Positions 43,584 through 52,644 of a stretch of 52,710 nt of DNA are shown in pieces; the stretch's first letter is position 1, and every line of letters starts with the position of its first letter. The notes under the pieces are model-generated. The model ran no database searches. It was given only the letters and a program-made list of their open reading frames with translations, and was not told the DNA's origin. The stretch is from Acidimicrobiaceae bacterium (GTDB lineage Bacteria; Actinomycetota; Acidimicrobiia; Acidimicrobiales; RAAP-2), in contig PKWW01000069.1 of NCBI GenBank assembly GCA_003132165.1, positions 1 through 52,710 on the forward strand, given 5' to 3'. A program made the translations under genes and the position numbers.

Positions 43584-44279
43584 ATGGCCGAAATAAATCC
43601 CCCCGTCGTCGCGGCGTTCGATCTCGACGGCACTCTGACCGAGGGTGGCAGCGTCTTTCCCTGGTTGCGCTACGTCGCAGGAACCCGCGCCGTAGTGCGA
43701 GCGGCCCTCCCTCTCCTCGTGCCGCTCACCGTTGGCGCCATCCGCAGCGGCCGCTGGGCCGACAGCGCGAAGGAACGCCTTTTCAACGCACTACTCGCCG
43801 GTCGAGACCTCGGCGAACTCACCGTCACCTCGCGGGCGTTCGCGCTCGAGCACCTTGAGCACGAGGGAAGGGCCCCGATCCTTGAGCGTCTCGAGTGGCA
43901 TCGGCGACAGGGGCACGACATCGTCATTGTCTCGGCGTCACCCCAGATCTACGTCGACGTGATCACCGAGGCGCTGCACGCGACCGGTGGGCTCGGCACC
44001 CGGCTCGCGATTGACCCGCGAGCCAAGCTCACGGGGAGTTATCTGGGCAGGAACTGTCGGGGCACCGAGAAGATGCATCGCCTGAGCGAGTGGATCGAAC
44101 AACGCGACTATCCCGTCGAGCCGGTGGTCTACGCGTACGGGAACTCGCGGGGCGATCGACGTCTGCTCAGTGGCGCGACGTTTCCCTTTGACGCCGGCAA
44201 ACTGGGTTGGCTCGGGTCACTTCGAAAGTATCCGCGGTTGAAGCCCGAACAGGCGACGTCCGAATCTACTGCTGGGTGA
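43584..44279 (+). CDS. HAD superfamily phosphatase, subfamily IB (SerB-like)
   Basis: About 231 residues. Motif I is AAFDLDGTLTEGGSVFPWL (two catalytic Asp), the second motif is VIVSASPQIYVDVI, and the end is VYAYGNSRGDRRLLSGA, where the usual aspartate motif is present. The HAD-IB family dephosphorylates small molecules; the exact substrate (phosphoserine or lipid phosphate) is unclear. ATG 43584 is chosen. Its 3' end overlaps the ABC ATPase gene tail to tail by 14 bases. Confidence 0.85.
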   Translation: MAEINPPVVAAFDLDGTLTEGGSVFPWLRYVAGTRAVVRAALPLLVPLTVGAIRSGRWADSAKERLFNALLAGRDLGELTVTSRAFALEHLEHEGRAPILERLEWHRRQGHDIVIVSASPQIYVDVITEALHATGGLGTRLAIDPRAKLTGSYLGRNCRGTEKMHRLSEWIEQRDYPVEPVVYAYGNSRGDRRLLSGATFPFDAGKLGWLGSLRKYPRLKPEQATSESTAG

Positions 44280-45414
44280 TCGAAGCGCCGAGTTCGACGA
44301 TGCCGCCCTCACGTCCGTTGTAGGAAACTTGGATCGAAGCGGCCTGCTCGCGCCACGCCATCACCGTTCCGTGGTGATCGACGATGCCGACATTCACGTC
44401 GTACACGCCATCGAGCAGGGGAATCTGCGCGAGATCGACGCCAACGCTGTTAGGGCCGGGCTTGAGGTTCACCGGTGAACCCTGCGCGTCGCTCCTGCTC
44501 ACCAGCAGCCCACTCCTCGTAAAGAGTTCCATCATGAAGTTCCCGCTGTAGGCACCGTGAGAGGTCAAATTGACGTCGAAGTGGATCCCTGACCCACTTT
44601 TCACGTCAAAGGATCCCGAGGGCGTCGTCACCGAGTCGATGCTGATCTCCGCTCGGGCCCCGGTACGGTCGAGTTCCGCCGCGTCTTCGAGCAGGTGCTC
44701 GCGAAAGATCCGAAGCGACTCTTGGACCGGTCCGTTGGCCACCATCAAGCCACCATCGAGCACGATTGCGCGGTCGCAGAGGGCCCGAACCTGATCAGCT
44801 TGATGGGTGACCAAGAGGATGGAACGACCTTCTTCCTGAAACGTCCGGATCCGGTCGATGCACTTTGCTTGGAAACGTTCGTCACCTACCGCGAGAACTT
44901 CGTCGACCACCAAGATGTCGGGGTCCACATTCACCGCTACCGCAAAGGCCAGCCGGACGTACATTCCACTGGAGTAGAACTTGACCTGCGTGTCGATGAA
45001 CTGCTCTATCTCACTGAAGGCCACGATGTCGTCGAAGATCGCCTCGACGTTCTTCTTGGAAAGCCCGAGCATCGCGCCGTAAAGGAAGACGTTGTCGCGA
45101 CCCGAGAGTTCGGTCTGAAAGCCCGCACCCAACTCGAGGAGTGCGGCGAGATTCCCCCGCAGACGAATCTGTCCCGACGTTGGTTGAAGAACGCCGCAAA
45201 TGCACTTGAGCAGCGTGGACTTTCCAGAACCGTTGTGGCCGAGGATACCGACCGTCTCGTTGCTCGAGACCTTGAAGCTGATGTCAGAGAGAGCGGGGAA
45301 TATCTCCGTCGATCCCGATCTCGGATGCAAGAGTCTTTCCTTCAACGACTGATTGCGCTCGTGGTGGATCTTGAAGTTCTTCGATATGTTTTGGACTTCG
45401 ATAACGGTGGTCAC
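44266..45414 (-). CDS. Polysaccharide ABC exporter ATP-binding protein (TagH/Wzt type)
   Basis: A 382-residue ATPase. Walker A is GILGHNGSGKSTLLKCI near residue 58, the PTSGQIRLRG segment and the FYSSGMYVRLAFAVAVN signature are typical of teichoic-acid and O-antigen exporters, and Walker B is ILVVDEVLAVGDERFQ. The last 150 residues form a Wzt-like C-terminal domain that recognises the glycan. It exports a surface polysaccharide or lipid-linked glycan with the next gene. GTG 45414 shares one base with the permease stop (TAGTG). Confidence 0.92.
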   Translation of the reverse strand: MTTVIEVQNISKNFKIHHERNQSLKERLLHPRSGSTEIFPALSDISFKVSSNETVGILGHNGSGKSTLLKCICGVLQPTSGQIRLRGNLAALLELGAGFQTELSGRDNVFLYGAMLGLSKKNVEAIFDDIVAFSEIEQFIDTQVKFYSSGMYVRLAFAVAVNVDPDILVVDEVLAVGDERFQAKCIDRIRTFQEEGRSILLVTHQADQVRALCDRAIVLDGGLMVANGPVQESLRIFREHLLEDAAELDRTGARAEISIDSVTTPSGSFDVKSGSGIHFDVNLTSHGAYSGNFMMELFTRSGLLVSRSDAQGSPVNLKPGPNSVGVDLAQIPLLDGVYDVNVGIVDHHGTVMAWREQAASIQVSYNGREGGIVELGASITQQ

Positions 45415-46352
45415 TAAAGCTCCGACTCGAAATTGCCCTCAAGGCGTCCAAACAACGTCAACGCCAAGAGAAAGATGACCACCATGATTGCGAGCAACGA
45501 GATGTTCATGTAGAAGAAGGTCGACATCGTCCACTGGGGAAGGATATTCAACATCGGATGGCCCACGTTTGTCGAGACTACGTTCGTCTTCACGTAGAAG
45601 ATTCGCTGGAAGGTGATGATGATTGGTGTTATCGGGTTAAGAAAGTACATCCATGTGAGGCCGTGGGCGTGGAGACGCTGAGCGATCGTGTGCTGGTAGG
45701 AGTAAACGACCGGCGACAACCAGAACCAAAGTTGTAAAAGTACTTCCATCAGGTGTTTCATGTCACGCAGGTAGACGGTGACCGCCGACATCACGATGGC
45801 CACTGACGCGGTCAACAGATACAGCGTGATGAAAGAGATCGGCAGGATCCAGATGAATCCCCAGGCGGGTGATCGGCCCAGCGCAAGCATGAAAAGAACG
45901 AGGACTCCAAGTTGAATCACGAAGTAGACAACTGCTGCACCGACGTTCGCGAGAGCGAGGATCTCGCGAGGGAATGAGACCTTCTTTACGAGTCCAGCCC
46001 GGTCAACAATGACCCCGGTCGCCATATTCACCGCATTCTGGAACATGTTCCACACGACGAGGCCAGAGAAGAGGTACAGCGCAAAGTCCGGGTAACCATT
46101 CTTCGTAATGACCGAAAACACCAGGTCGTAAATTCCGAGGGTCAGCGCCGGCGACAACATGGACCAGAAAATCCCAAGCGCAGAATTCTTGTACTTAATC
46201 CTGATGTCCGAGAAAATGAGGCTCGTCAGAAGTTCGCGGCGCGACCAAAGGTTACGAAGTCGCGTGCGGAGGTTGGCTCGCGCACTGACGACGCGAACAG
46301 GCGCGTCGTCCAGCGACCGTCGATGAACCCCCGCCGAGGAGGCGTTGCTCAC
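45414..46352 (-). CDS. Polysaccharide ABC exporter permease (TagG/Wzm type)
   Basis: A 312-residue permease with six predicted membrane helices. The basic N-terminal tail leads into RRELLTSLIFSDIRIKYKNSALGIFWSMLSP (the LGxFWSxLxP signature), and the segment FPREILALANVGAAVV is another family mark. It makes the channel for a surface glycan with the neighbouring ATPase. GTG 46352 shares one base with the clpP stop (TAGTG). Glycosyltransferase genes are not in the window. Confidence 0.9.
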   Translation of the reverse strand: MSNASSAGVHRRSLDDAPVRVVSARANLRTRLRNLWSRRELLTSLIFSDIRIKYKNSALGIFWSMLSPALTLGIYDLVFSVITKNGYPDFALYLFSGLVVWNMFQNAVNMATGVIVDRAGLVKKVSFPREILALANVGAAVVYFVIQLGVLVLFMLALGRSPAWGFIWILPISFITLYLLTASVAIVMSAVTVYLRDMKHLMEVLLQLWFWLSPVVYSYQHTIAQRLHAHGLTWMYFLNPITPIIITFQRIFYVKTNVVSTNVGHPMLNILPQWTMSTFFYMNISLLAIMVVIFLLALTLFGRLEGNFESEL

Positions 46353-46939
46353 TAGACCCCTTGACGAAGGGCCGAACGATCAATCACTGCGTCGATAAAT
46401 CCGTAGTCAAGTGCCTCTTGCGCGGTGAACCAGCGGTCGCGGTCCGAGTCCGCTTCGATCCGCTCGATTGGCTGACCCGTGTGAAAGGCAATACGCTCAG
46501 CCAGCATCGACTTCATGTAGACAATCTGCTCAGCCTGGATTGCGATATCCGACGCCTGTCCCTGCATACCGCCCATAGAAGGTTGGTGCATGAGGATTCG
46601 ACTGTGCGGCAGCGAGAACCGCTTACCCTTGGTGCCGGAGCACAGGAGGAACTGGCCCATCGACGCCGCCATGCCAACGCAGATAGTGCGAATATCGCAG
46701 TTCACGTACTGCATCGTGTCGTAAATCGCAAGGCCGTCGGTCACCGATCCACCGGGTGAGTTGATGTAGAGGCTGATGTCCTTGTCGCGGTCCTCCGCCT
46801 CGAGCAACAGGAGCTCGGCGCAGATGCGGTTCGCGGTGTTCTGGTCCACTTGCGAGCCCAGGAACACGATTCGCTCGCGAAGAAGTCGTTGATTGAGGTC
46901 ATTGGCGCCGAAGCCTTCGGCCATTGAGGAGATAATCAT
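46352..46939 (-). CDS. clpP: ATP-dependent Clp protease proteolytic subunit
   Basis: A 195-residue serine protease subunit. The catalytic triad is visible: Ser in [11 protein letters not shown], His in [11 protein letters not shown], and Asp in [15 protein letters not shown]. It forms the tetradecamer chamber that degrades proteins fed by ClpX or ClpC. Only one clpP copy is in the window; actinomycetes usually have two. It is followed directly by the polysaccharide exporter genes, with a one-base overlap. Start ATG 46939 gives a normal length. Confidence 0.95.
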   Translation of the reverse strand: MIISSMAEGFGANDLNQRLLRERIVFLGSQVDQNTANRICAELLLLEAEDRDKDISLYINSPGGSVTDGLAIYDTMQYVNCDIRTICVGMAASMGQFLLCSGTKGKRFSLPHSRILMHQPSMGGMQGQASDIAIQAEQIVYMKSMLAERIAFHTGQPIERIEADSDRDRWFTAQEALDYGFIDAVIDRSALRQGV

Positions 46940-47001
46940 GGGTCCAATCTACCGTGCGCCACTACAAACACCTCGATACACCGCCTAGAGTGGAGAGTCT
47001 T

Positions 47002-47084
47002 GCGGGCGTGGCGGAATTGGCAGACGCGCTGGTTTTAGGTACCAGTTCTAAGGAGTGTGGGTTCGAGTCCCTCCGCCCGCACCA
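47002..47084 (+). tRNA. tRNA-Leu (TAG), CCA encoded
   Basis: 83 bases on the plus strand. Acceptor arms are GCGGGCG and CGCCCGC, the D-arm contains GGCGGAATTGGCAGACGCGC, the anticodon loop TTTAGGT gives TAG (leucine, reading CUA), a long class II variable arm follows, and the T-arm holds GGTTCGAGTCC. The CCA end is encoded (47082-47084). Confidence 0.93.
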
Positions 47085-47218
47085 TCAATTTCACAGAACG
47101 CTGGCTATTGGCGGCGCCATCTGCTAGCGTTGTATTTGCTGTTTTGCCGCACTCTGCGGTGGAGACCGATTCGACTGTGACATATCGAGTTGGGCTCATC
47201 TCAACTTGTAGGAGTCAT

Positions 47219-48946
47219 ATGTCTATGTCCTTTGCCGACCTCGGCGTGCCCGCGAACCTCGTGGAGCGCCTCGCCGCTCAAGGAATCACCGAGGCCTTTC
47301 CCATTCAGGAGGCCGCAATTCCCGACGCCCTCGCCGGTCGTGACGTTGTCGGAAAGGCCGCGACAGGATCTGGAAAGACCCTCGCCTTCGGCCTCCCGCT
47401 CATGGCGCGCCTCGGTAAGGCTCGTCCCCGCAAGCCTCTCGGCCTCGTGCTCGTGCCAACACGCGAACTAGCCGCGCAGGTCCAGAAAGAACTCTCCCTG
47501 CTCACCGACGACCGCGGTCGCCGCGTGATCTGCATCTACGGCGGTACGTCGTACAACATCGCGCGCAAGGCCCTGAACTTCGGTGTCGACGTTGTCGTCG
47601 CCTGTCCCGGTCGCCTCGAGGACATGCTCGAACAGGGCGCACTCGACCTCTCGTCGATCACCACCGTCATTGTCGACGAAGCGGACCGCATGGCCGACAT
47701 GGGCTTCCTGCCCTCGGTTCGCCGCATTATCGGCGCCACCCCGCACGACCGCCACGTCATGCTCTTCTCGGCGACCATGGGTCCCGACGTGAAGTCACTC
47801 GTCAAGGAGTTCACGAACGATGCCGCAATCCACGACGTCGTTGGCGACGAAGCACCGAGTGACGTCGACCACTTCTTCTGGCGCGTCCCGCGCGACCAGC
47901 GTCCCCAGATCACCGCGGACATCATCGCGGAATACGAGCGCGGCCTCATCTTCACCCGCACCAAGCATGGCGCGGACCGTCTGGCTCGCCAGCTCGAAGA
48001 GCGCGGTATCTCCGCGGTGCCCCTGCACGGTGACCGCACGCAAGCCCAGCGCGAGCGCGCGCTTCGCAGCGTGAAGAACGGATCAATCCAGGTCCTGGTC
48101 GCGACCGACGTCGCCGCTCGAGGCATCCACATCGACCTCCTGCCCGTCGTCGTCCACTACGACCCACCGGCGCAGGCGACTGACTACCTGCACCGTTCGG
48201 GCCGCACCGGCCGCGCCGGCGCCACTGGCGCCGTCATCTCGCTCGTCGGTGAGGACGTCATTGGCCAGGTCAAGCGACTCCAGAAGGCTTTGGGGATTCC
48301 CATCAACATTGAAGTCCGTGAAGACGCGCTGGCGATCCGCCTGGGCGCCGTCGACGACGCCGTCGCCGCTGAACGCCTTGACGACCGTGGTGGTAAGGGT
48401 CGCTCTGAGCGCCCCGCCCCTCGCGGCGGCGATCGCGGACCCCGGAACTTCGAGCGTCGTGACCGTCCCGAGCGCAGCTTCGGCGACCGTCCCGAGCGCG
48501 GACCCCGTACCGATCGTGGCGAGCGTCCCGAGCGTCCGAGCCGTGAGCGCAGCTTCGGCGACCGTCCCGAGCGCAGTTTCGCTGAGCGTGGGCCGCGTCC
48601 CGAGCGCACCGAGCGTCCCGAGCGCAGTTTCGCTGACCGTGGGCCGCGCCCCGACCGTGCAGAACGTCCCAACCGTGAGCCCCGTTTCAACGACCGTGGC
48701 GCGACGCCACGCGCTGGGCGAAGCAACGAGGCAGTCGTGAGCTTCTTCAACGACTCCAAGGGCTTCGGCTTCGCGAGCGACGACAAGGGCGACGACCTCT
48801 TCATCCACTTCTCGAACATCGCGGGCGACGGCTTCAAGTCACTCAGCCAGGGACAGAAGATCACGTTCGAAGAGGCTCAGGGACCAAAGGGTCGCGAAGC
48901 TCGCAACGTGCGCGTCGTCGGTGGCGGGCGCGAGCGTCGCTACTAA
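47219..48946 (+). CDS. DEAD-box RNA helicase fused to a cold-shock domain
   Basis: About 575 residues in three parts. The helicase core (about 1-390) has the Q motif FPIQEAAIPDAL, Walker A ATGSGKT, VDEADRMADMGFL (DEAD), FSATMG (SAT), ATDVAARG and HRSGRTGRAG. A linker follows with imperfect repeats of the type RPERSFGDRPER, rich in Arg, Pro and Glu. The last 70 residues form a cold-shock domain: SFFNDSKGFGFASDD and DLFIHFSNI are the RNA-binding RNP motifs. This would tie an RNA helicase to an RNA-binding module. Start ATG 47219 follows AGGAG. Confidence 0.93.
   Translation: MSMSFADLGVPANLVERLAAQGITEAFPIQEAAIPDALAGRDVVGKAATGSGKTLAFGLPLMARLGKARPRKPLGLVLVPTRELAAQVQKELSLLTDDRGRRVICIYGGTSYNIARKALNFGVDVVVACPGRLEDMLEQGALDLSSITTVIVDEADRMADMGFLPSVRRIIGATPHDRHVMLFSATMGPDVKSLVKEFTNDAAIHDVVGDEAPSDVDHFFWRVPRDQRPQITADIIAEYERGLIFTRTKHGADRLARQLEERGISAVPLHGDRTQAQRERALRSVKNGSIQVLVATDVAARGIHIDLLPVVVHYDPPAQATDYLHRSGRTGRAGATGAVISLVGEDVIGQVKRLQKALGIPINIEVREDALAIRLGAVDDAVAAERLDDRGGKGRSERPAPRGGDRGPRNFERRDRPERSFGDRPERGPRTDRGERPERPSRERSFGDRPERSFAERGPRPERTERPERSFADRGPRPDRAERPNREPRFNDRGATPRAGRSNEAVVSFFNDSKGFGFASDDKGDDLFIHFSNIAGDGFKSLSQGQKITFEEAQGPKGREARNVRVVGGGRERRY
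48460..48700 (+). repeat. Degenerate repeat coding for the RPER-type linker
   Basis: The linker between the helicase core and the cold-shock domain is made of repeated units of about 12-15 codons, recurring as gaccgtcccgagcgcagctt or gcgtgggccgcgtcccgagc. At the protein level they read RPERSFGDRPERGP and similar. Repeats in frame would let the linker change length. Confidence 0.7.
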
Positions 48947-48957
48947 CATCTCCGTTC

Positions 48958-49329
48958 ATGTCTGACAAGCCCCTAGTAGAACCACACCTCGGCCCTGCTC
49001 CCGATGATCTCGTAATCGAAGAGATCATCGTGGGCACGGGCGACGAGGCCACGTCCGGCCAAACCGCCGTCGTCCATTACGTGGGCGTCGGGGCCACCAG
49101 CGGCGAAGAATTCGATGCGTCCTGGAACCGTGACGAGCCATTCTCGTTCCCCTTGGGGGCTGGATACGTTATCCAAGGCTGGGATAAGGGCGTCGTTGGC
49201 ATGAAAGTCGGCGGACGACGTCGACTAGTCATTCCCTCGCACCTCGGCTACGGACAGCAGGGCGCCGGTGGCGTCATCGCTCCAGGCGAGACGCTCATCT
49301 TCGTGGTCGACCTGCTGGAAATTCGCTAA
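48958..49329 (+). CDS. FKBP-type peptidyl-prolyl cis-trans isomerase
   Basis: A 123-residue protein with one FKBP domain: TAVVHYVGVGATSGEEFDAS, then FPLGAGYVIQGWDKGVVGMKVGGRRRLVIPSHLGYGQQGAGGVIAPGETLIFVVDLLEI (split here only by the usual family order). It has no signal peptide, so it acts in the cytoplasm as a folding helper. It sits 11 bases after the helicase gene, and its TAA stop overlaps the convergent LON-domain gene by four bases. Confidence 0.94.
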   Translation: MSDKPLVEPHLGPAPDDLVIEEIIVGTGDEATSGQTAVVHYVGVGATSGEEFDASWNRDEPFSFPLGAGYVIQGWDKGVVGMKVGGRRRLVIPSHLGYGQQGAGGVIAPGETLIFVVDLLEIR

Positions 49330-49967
49330 TAGATCGGCGGCACTGGCAGGTCCAGTGCCAGCATGCGCTGGTAGTCGCCGTAACGCTCGCAGGACACCTC
49401 GGCCAATAACCGAAGTCGGTCATTGGGGTTGCTGAGGCTCAGCACCTTGAACTGGTCGAAAATCGACATCGGCGTCATCGAGCACAACTGCCAACTGCGC
49501 ACCCAGGGATCTGCATCCATCTCGCAGTTACTTTTTAGGCACTGATCAGCGAAGACCTCACTCTGCAATGCGCGAAGTGCGCGCACCGCCGACTCGGTCG
49601 ACTTCAAGAGACCGGGCTCGATCATCACTTCGTCGCAGCATCGATCACGGACCTCGGCTCGAGGATAGGGAGCGTCTTCGAGCCACTTGGCAATCTCGAA
49701 GCACGAAACCCCTTCAATCATCAGCAGTGTCTTGCCGTCGACCAGACTGTGCGATCCCAAGATTTGAACGATCGAGCCGACGGACGTGCGCTTGTCGGCG
49801 CCGCCGACCTCCGAGCCGCGCTCGATCAGACATGTCCCGAAGCGATTATCACCCTCAATGTCATTCAGCATCTGCTTGTAGCGAGGCTCGAAGACGCAAA
49901 GACCAACGACTTGATGAGGGAAGACCACCATCCCGAGCGGGAACATCGCGAGCGGATCATTGGTCAC
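49326..49967 (-). CDS. LON substrate-binding domain protein
   Basis: A 213-residue protein made of the LON N-terminal (substrate-binding) domain alone: FPLGMVVFPHQVVGLCVFEPRYKQML, then RFGTCLIERGSEVGG and VGSIVQILGSHSLVDGKTLLMIEG. There is no ATPase or protease part, so its role is not the full Lon protease. Similar stand-alone proteins are common in actinomycetes and not well studied. GTG 49967 is chosen; ATG 49946 is an alternative. Confidence 0.86.
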   Translation of the reverse strand: MTNDPLAMFPLGMVVFPHQVVGLCVFEPRYKQMLNDIEGDNRFGTCLIERGSEVGGADKRTSVGSIVQILGSHSLVDGKTLLMIEGVSCFEIAKWLEDAPYPRAEVRDRCCDEVMIEPGLLKSTESAVRALRALQSEVFADQCLKSNCEMDADPWVRSWQLCSMTPMSIFDQFKVLSLSNPNDRLRLLAEVSCERYGDYQRMLALDLPVPPIY

Positions 49968-50002
49968 AGCTCCACCCTAAAGGTGAATTTTCCGTGAACG
50001 AA

Positions 50003-50590
50003 CTATTTCGCCGACAAAGCCGCAGCCAGCGAGCGCAGGGCGTTGCCCCGGTGCGAGATGGCGTTCTTCTGGGCCGAAGAGAGTTCCGCGAGTGTCTGAC
50101 CGTCGCTGTCGCGCGGTATGAAGACCGGGTCGTACCCGAAGCCACCGTCACCACGCGCGGATTCAGCAATGACCCCCTCGAGCACACCTTCGACGCAGAA
50201 CGAGTCGCCGCCAGGGTACGCCACGGCGATGACGGTGCGAAATCTCGCTGTTCTCTTGTCGCTGGATTCGCCGTTCAGCTCCCCGAGGAGCTTTGCGACG
50301 TTGTCCTCGTCGGTTGCTGTCTCGCCCGCGTAACGGGCGCTGTGGACACCGGGGCGTCCGCCCAGGGCGTCGACGAAGAGTCCAGTGTCATCGGCCAGTG
50401 CCGCGAGCCCCGTCGCGTTGACGAGGGTGCGGGCCTTTAACAGGGCGTTGCCCTCGAGAGTGTCTTCAGTCTCGTCAACGTCTGCCACGCCGCTCGGGCG
50501 CGCCAGTAGCTGCACGTCGAGTTCGCCGAGCACGGCCCGCAGCTCTTCGGCCTTGTGGGCGTTGGCCGTCGCGAGGACGAACGTCGTCAC
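50003..50590 (-). CDS. rdgB: Non-canonical purine NTP pyrophosphatase RdgB/HAM1
   Basis: A 195-residue enzyme that hydrolyses dITP, ITP and XTP, keeping them out of nucleic acids. The motifs are [40 protein letters not shown] and [17 protein letters not shown], followed by [12 protein letters not shown] 50590 overlaps the RNase PH stop (GTGA), a gene pair that is common in bacteria. Confidence 0.95.
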   Translation of the reverse strand: MTTFVLATANAHKAEELRAVLGELDVQLLARPSGVADVDETEDTLEGNALLKARTLVNATGLAALADDTGLFVDALGGRPGVHSARYAGETATDEDNVAKLLGELNGESSDKRTARFRTVIAVAYPGGDSFCVEGVLEGVIAESARGDGGFGYDPVFIPRDSDGQTLAELSSAQKNAISHRGNALRSLAAALSAK

Positions 50591-51333
50591 TTCTGACGAG
50601 GAGTCGGCGGCGTGGCGAGAACCACGCGCTGGGCCGCGTGGATCTCAGCAATTCCCTCGGCCGCGAGATCGAGCAACTGGTCGAGCTCCTCGCGAGAGAA
50701 CGCCTCCTGCTCGGCGGTACCCTGCACCTCGACGAAACGTCCGGCACCGGTCATCACCACGTTCATGTCGGTGTCGGCCCGCGAATCCTCCTCGTAGGGA
50801 AGGTCCAGCATGGGTACTCCCCCGATGATGCCGACCGACACCGCTGCGACGAGGTCGGTGAGGGCGTGTTCCTTCAGGGTCCCCGCGAGGACCAGACGAG
50901 TGATGGCGTCGTGCAGTGCGACGTAGCCACCGCAAATGGACGCGGTACGCGTGCCGCCGTCCGCCTGCAGGACATCGCAGTCAACGGTGATCTGGACGTC
51001 GGGTAAAAGTTCCAAACGGGTGACGGTGCGAAGCGACCTTCCGATGAGGCGTTGGATCTCCTGGGTCCGTCCGGACTGCTTGCCCTTGGCCGCTTCGCGG
51101 TTCGCCCGGTCGGGGGTTGAGCCGGGCAGCATTGAATACTCTGCGGTCACCCAACCCTTGCCGGTGCCGCGCAGCCAACGGGGCACGTCCTCTTCTACCG
51201 ACGCGGTGCACAACACGCGCGTGCGCCCGAAGCTTACGAGTACCGAGCCCGCGGCCATCTCGGTGAAGTCGCGTTCAAACGAGAGGGGACGGCCCTGATT
51301 CGAGGTTCGGCCATCGGCCCTTAACTGTGACAT
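50587..51333 (-). CDS. rph: Ribonuclease PH
   Basis: About 248 residues. [60 protein letters not shown] and [12 protein letters not shown] are family motifs, and [19 protein letters not shown] and the final [12 protein letters not shown] complete the phosphorolytic site. It trims the 3' ends of tRNA precursors using phosphate. ATG 51333 follows AAGGAG; the open frame continues to 51486 without support. Confidence 0.95.
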   Translation of the reverse strand: MSQLRADGRTSNQGRPLSFERDFTEMAAGSVLVSFGRTRVLCTASVEEDVPRWLRGTGKGWVTAEYSMLPGSTPDRANREAAKGKQSGRTQEIQRLIGRSLRTVTRLELLPDVQITVDCDVLQADGGTRTASICGGYVALHDAITRLVLAGTLKEHALTDLVAAVSVGIIGGVPMLDLPYEEDSRADTDMNVVMTGAGRFVEVQGTAEQEAFSREELDQLLDLAAEGIAEIHAAQRVVLATPPTPRQK

Positions 51334-51397
51334 GCGACTCCTTGGCAACCGTTGATTGTGCGTGTTAACGGTAGTTGAGAAATCAGCGCGGCGGGAA

Positions 51398-52363
51398 TTA
51401 GAAGTAGATGATCTTCTTCGCGCGTTCGACGACCTCGTCGATGTCGTCGCTCCACGCGCCGGTCGAGAGGTACTTCCACCCGTCATCGCAGACGATTGTC
51501 ACGATGGTCGCGCTCTGGTCGTCGGGAATCAAATTGGCACACTTGGCCGCGCCCGCCATGATCGCCCCAGAAGAAAGACCCGTGAAAAGGCCGACTTCGG
51601 TGAGACGCCGGGTCCACTCGATCGACTCCTTCGGACGCACGACGACCTTGCGGTCAAGGAGCTCAGCGCCGTGATTGTCGGTGAAGATCGGCGGGATGTA
51701 GCCATCGTCGAGGTTACGCAGTCCGTCGACCATCTCGCCGCTCGGTGGCTCGACCGCCCAGACCTGCACGTCGGGCTTGTTCTCCTTGAGGAACTTGCCC
51801 ACTCCCATCAAGGTTCCTGACGTGCCGAGGCCCGCCACGAAGTGCGTGATCTCGGGCACGTCGCGCAGGATCTCGGGTCCGGTAGTGCGGTAGTGCGCCA
51901 GCGGGTTCGCGGGATTCGCGTACTGGTAGAGGAAGATCCACTCCGGGTGCTCCTCGGCGAGTCGCTGCGCCATGCGAACGCCACCGTTGGAGCCTTCGCT
52001 GCCTGGTGAGTCGATGATCTCCGCACCCCATGCGATCAGCAGCTGCCGCCGCTCGGGTGAGACGTTCGTCGGGAGCACGACCTTCAAGTGATAACCGCGC
52101 AGCCGGCACACCATTGCGAGCGCGATGCCGGTATTACCCGAGGACGGCTCAATCAGCGTCTGGCCGGGCCGACCGGGCACGAGGCGACCATCGCGCTCGG
52201 CGGCTTCGATCAGCGAAAGCGCCACTCGGTCCTTCACCGAACCAGCGGGATTGCGACCTTCAAGCTTGGCAAGTATCGCGACATTCCTCTTGGGCGACAG
52301 CGCACTGACATCAACGACCGGCGTATCGCCGATCAAGTCCAGAACCGACTTGTACCGCGCCAC
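51398..52363 (-). CDS. cysM: Cysteine synthase (CysM/CysK family, probably CysO-linked)
   Basis: A 321-residue PLP enzyme. The PLP lysine is in [16 protein letters not shown], the phosphate and substrate loop is [13 protein letters not shown], and the glycine loop is [14 protein letters not shown]. The neighbour is a CysO-like sulfur carrier gene, as in Mycobacterium tuberculosis, where CysM uses O-phosphoserine and CysO thiocarboxylate to build cysteine. I infer that role here. GTG 52363 shares one base with the cysO stop (TAGTG). Confidence 0.93.
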   Translation of the reverse strand: MARYKSVLDLIGDTPVVDVSALSPKRNVAILAKLEGRNPAGSVKDRVALSLIEAAERDGRLVPGRPGQTLIEPSSGNTGIALAMVCRLRGYHLKVVLPTNVSPERRQLLIAWGAEIIDSPGSEGSNGGVRMAQRLAEEHPEWIFLYQYANPANPLAHYRTTGPEILRDVPEITHFVAGLGTSGTLMGVGKFLKENKPDVQVWAVEPPSGEMVDGLRNLDDGYIPPIFTDNHGAELLDRKVVVRPKESIEWTRRLTEVGLFTGLSSGAIMAGAAKCANLIPDDQSATIVTIVCDDGWKYLSTGAWSDDIDEVVERAKKIIYF

Positions 52364-52644
52364 TAGGCGGCTCCACCTGCGACCGCCGGGAGCAATGTGA
52401 TCTCATCGTCGTTGGCCACGGGGGCGTCCACGCCGCCCAGGTACCGGACGTCGTCGTCGTTGATGTAGACGTTGAGGAAGCGGTGCAGGGTTCCGTCGCC
52501 GTTGAGCAACTGGCCCTCGATGGCCGGGTACGTGATGGTCAGGTTCGCCAGCACGTCACCAATCGTCGCGCCTTCTACGCTCAAGACCGTCGCGCCGCCC
52601 ATGACTGGACGAAGCACTGTGGGGATTCGAAGAACTGCCGCCAT
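52363..52644 (-). CDS. cysO: CysO/MoaD/ThiS-like sulfur carrier
   Basis: About 93 residues with the ubiquitin-like beta-grasp fold of MoaD/ThiS proteins. The start AAVLRIPTVLRPVMGG, then VLSVEGATIGDVLANL and the end NDDEITLLPAVAGGAA fit CysO. The known CysO ends at Gly-Gly, which becomes a thiocarboxylate, whereas here two alanines follow (GGAA), so a processing step would be needed. ATG 52644 is chosen; a longer frame opens at 52707. The gene is coupled to cysM, suggesting cysteine synthesis from protein-bound sulfide. Confidence 0.85.
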   Translation of the reverse strand: MAAVLRIPTVLRPVMGGATVLSVEGATIGDVLANLTITYPAIEGQLLNGDGTLHRFLNVYINDDDVRYLGGVDAPVANDDEITLLPAVAGGAA

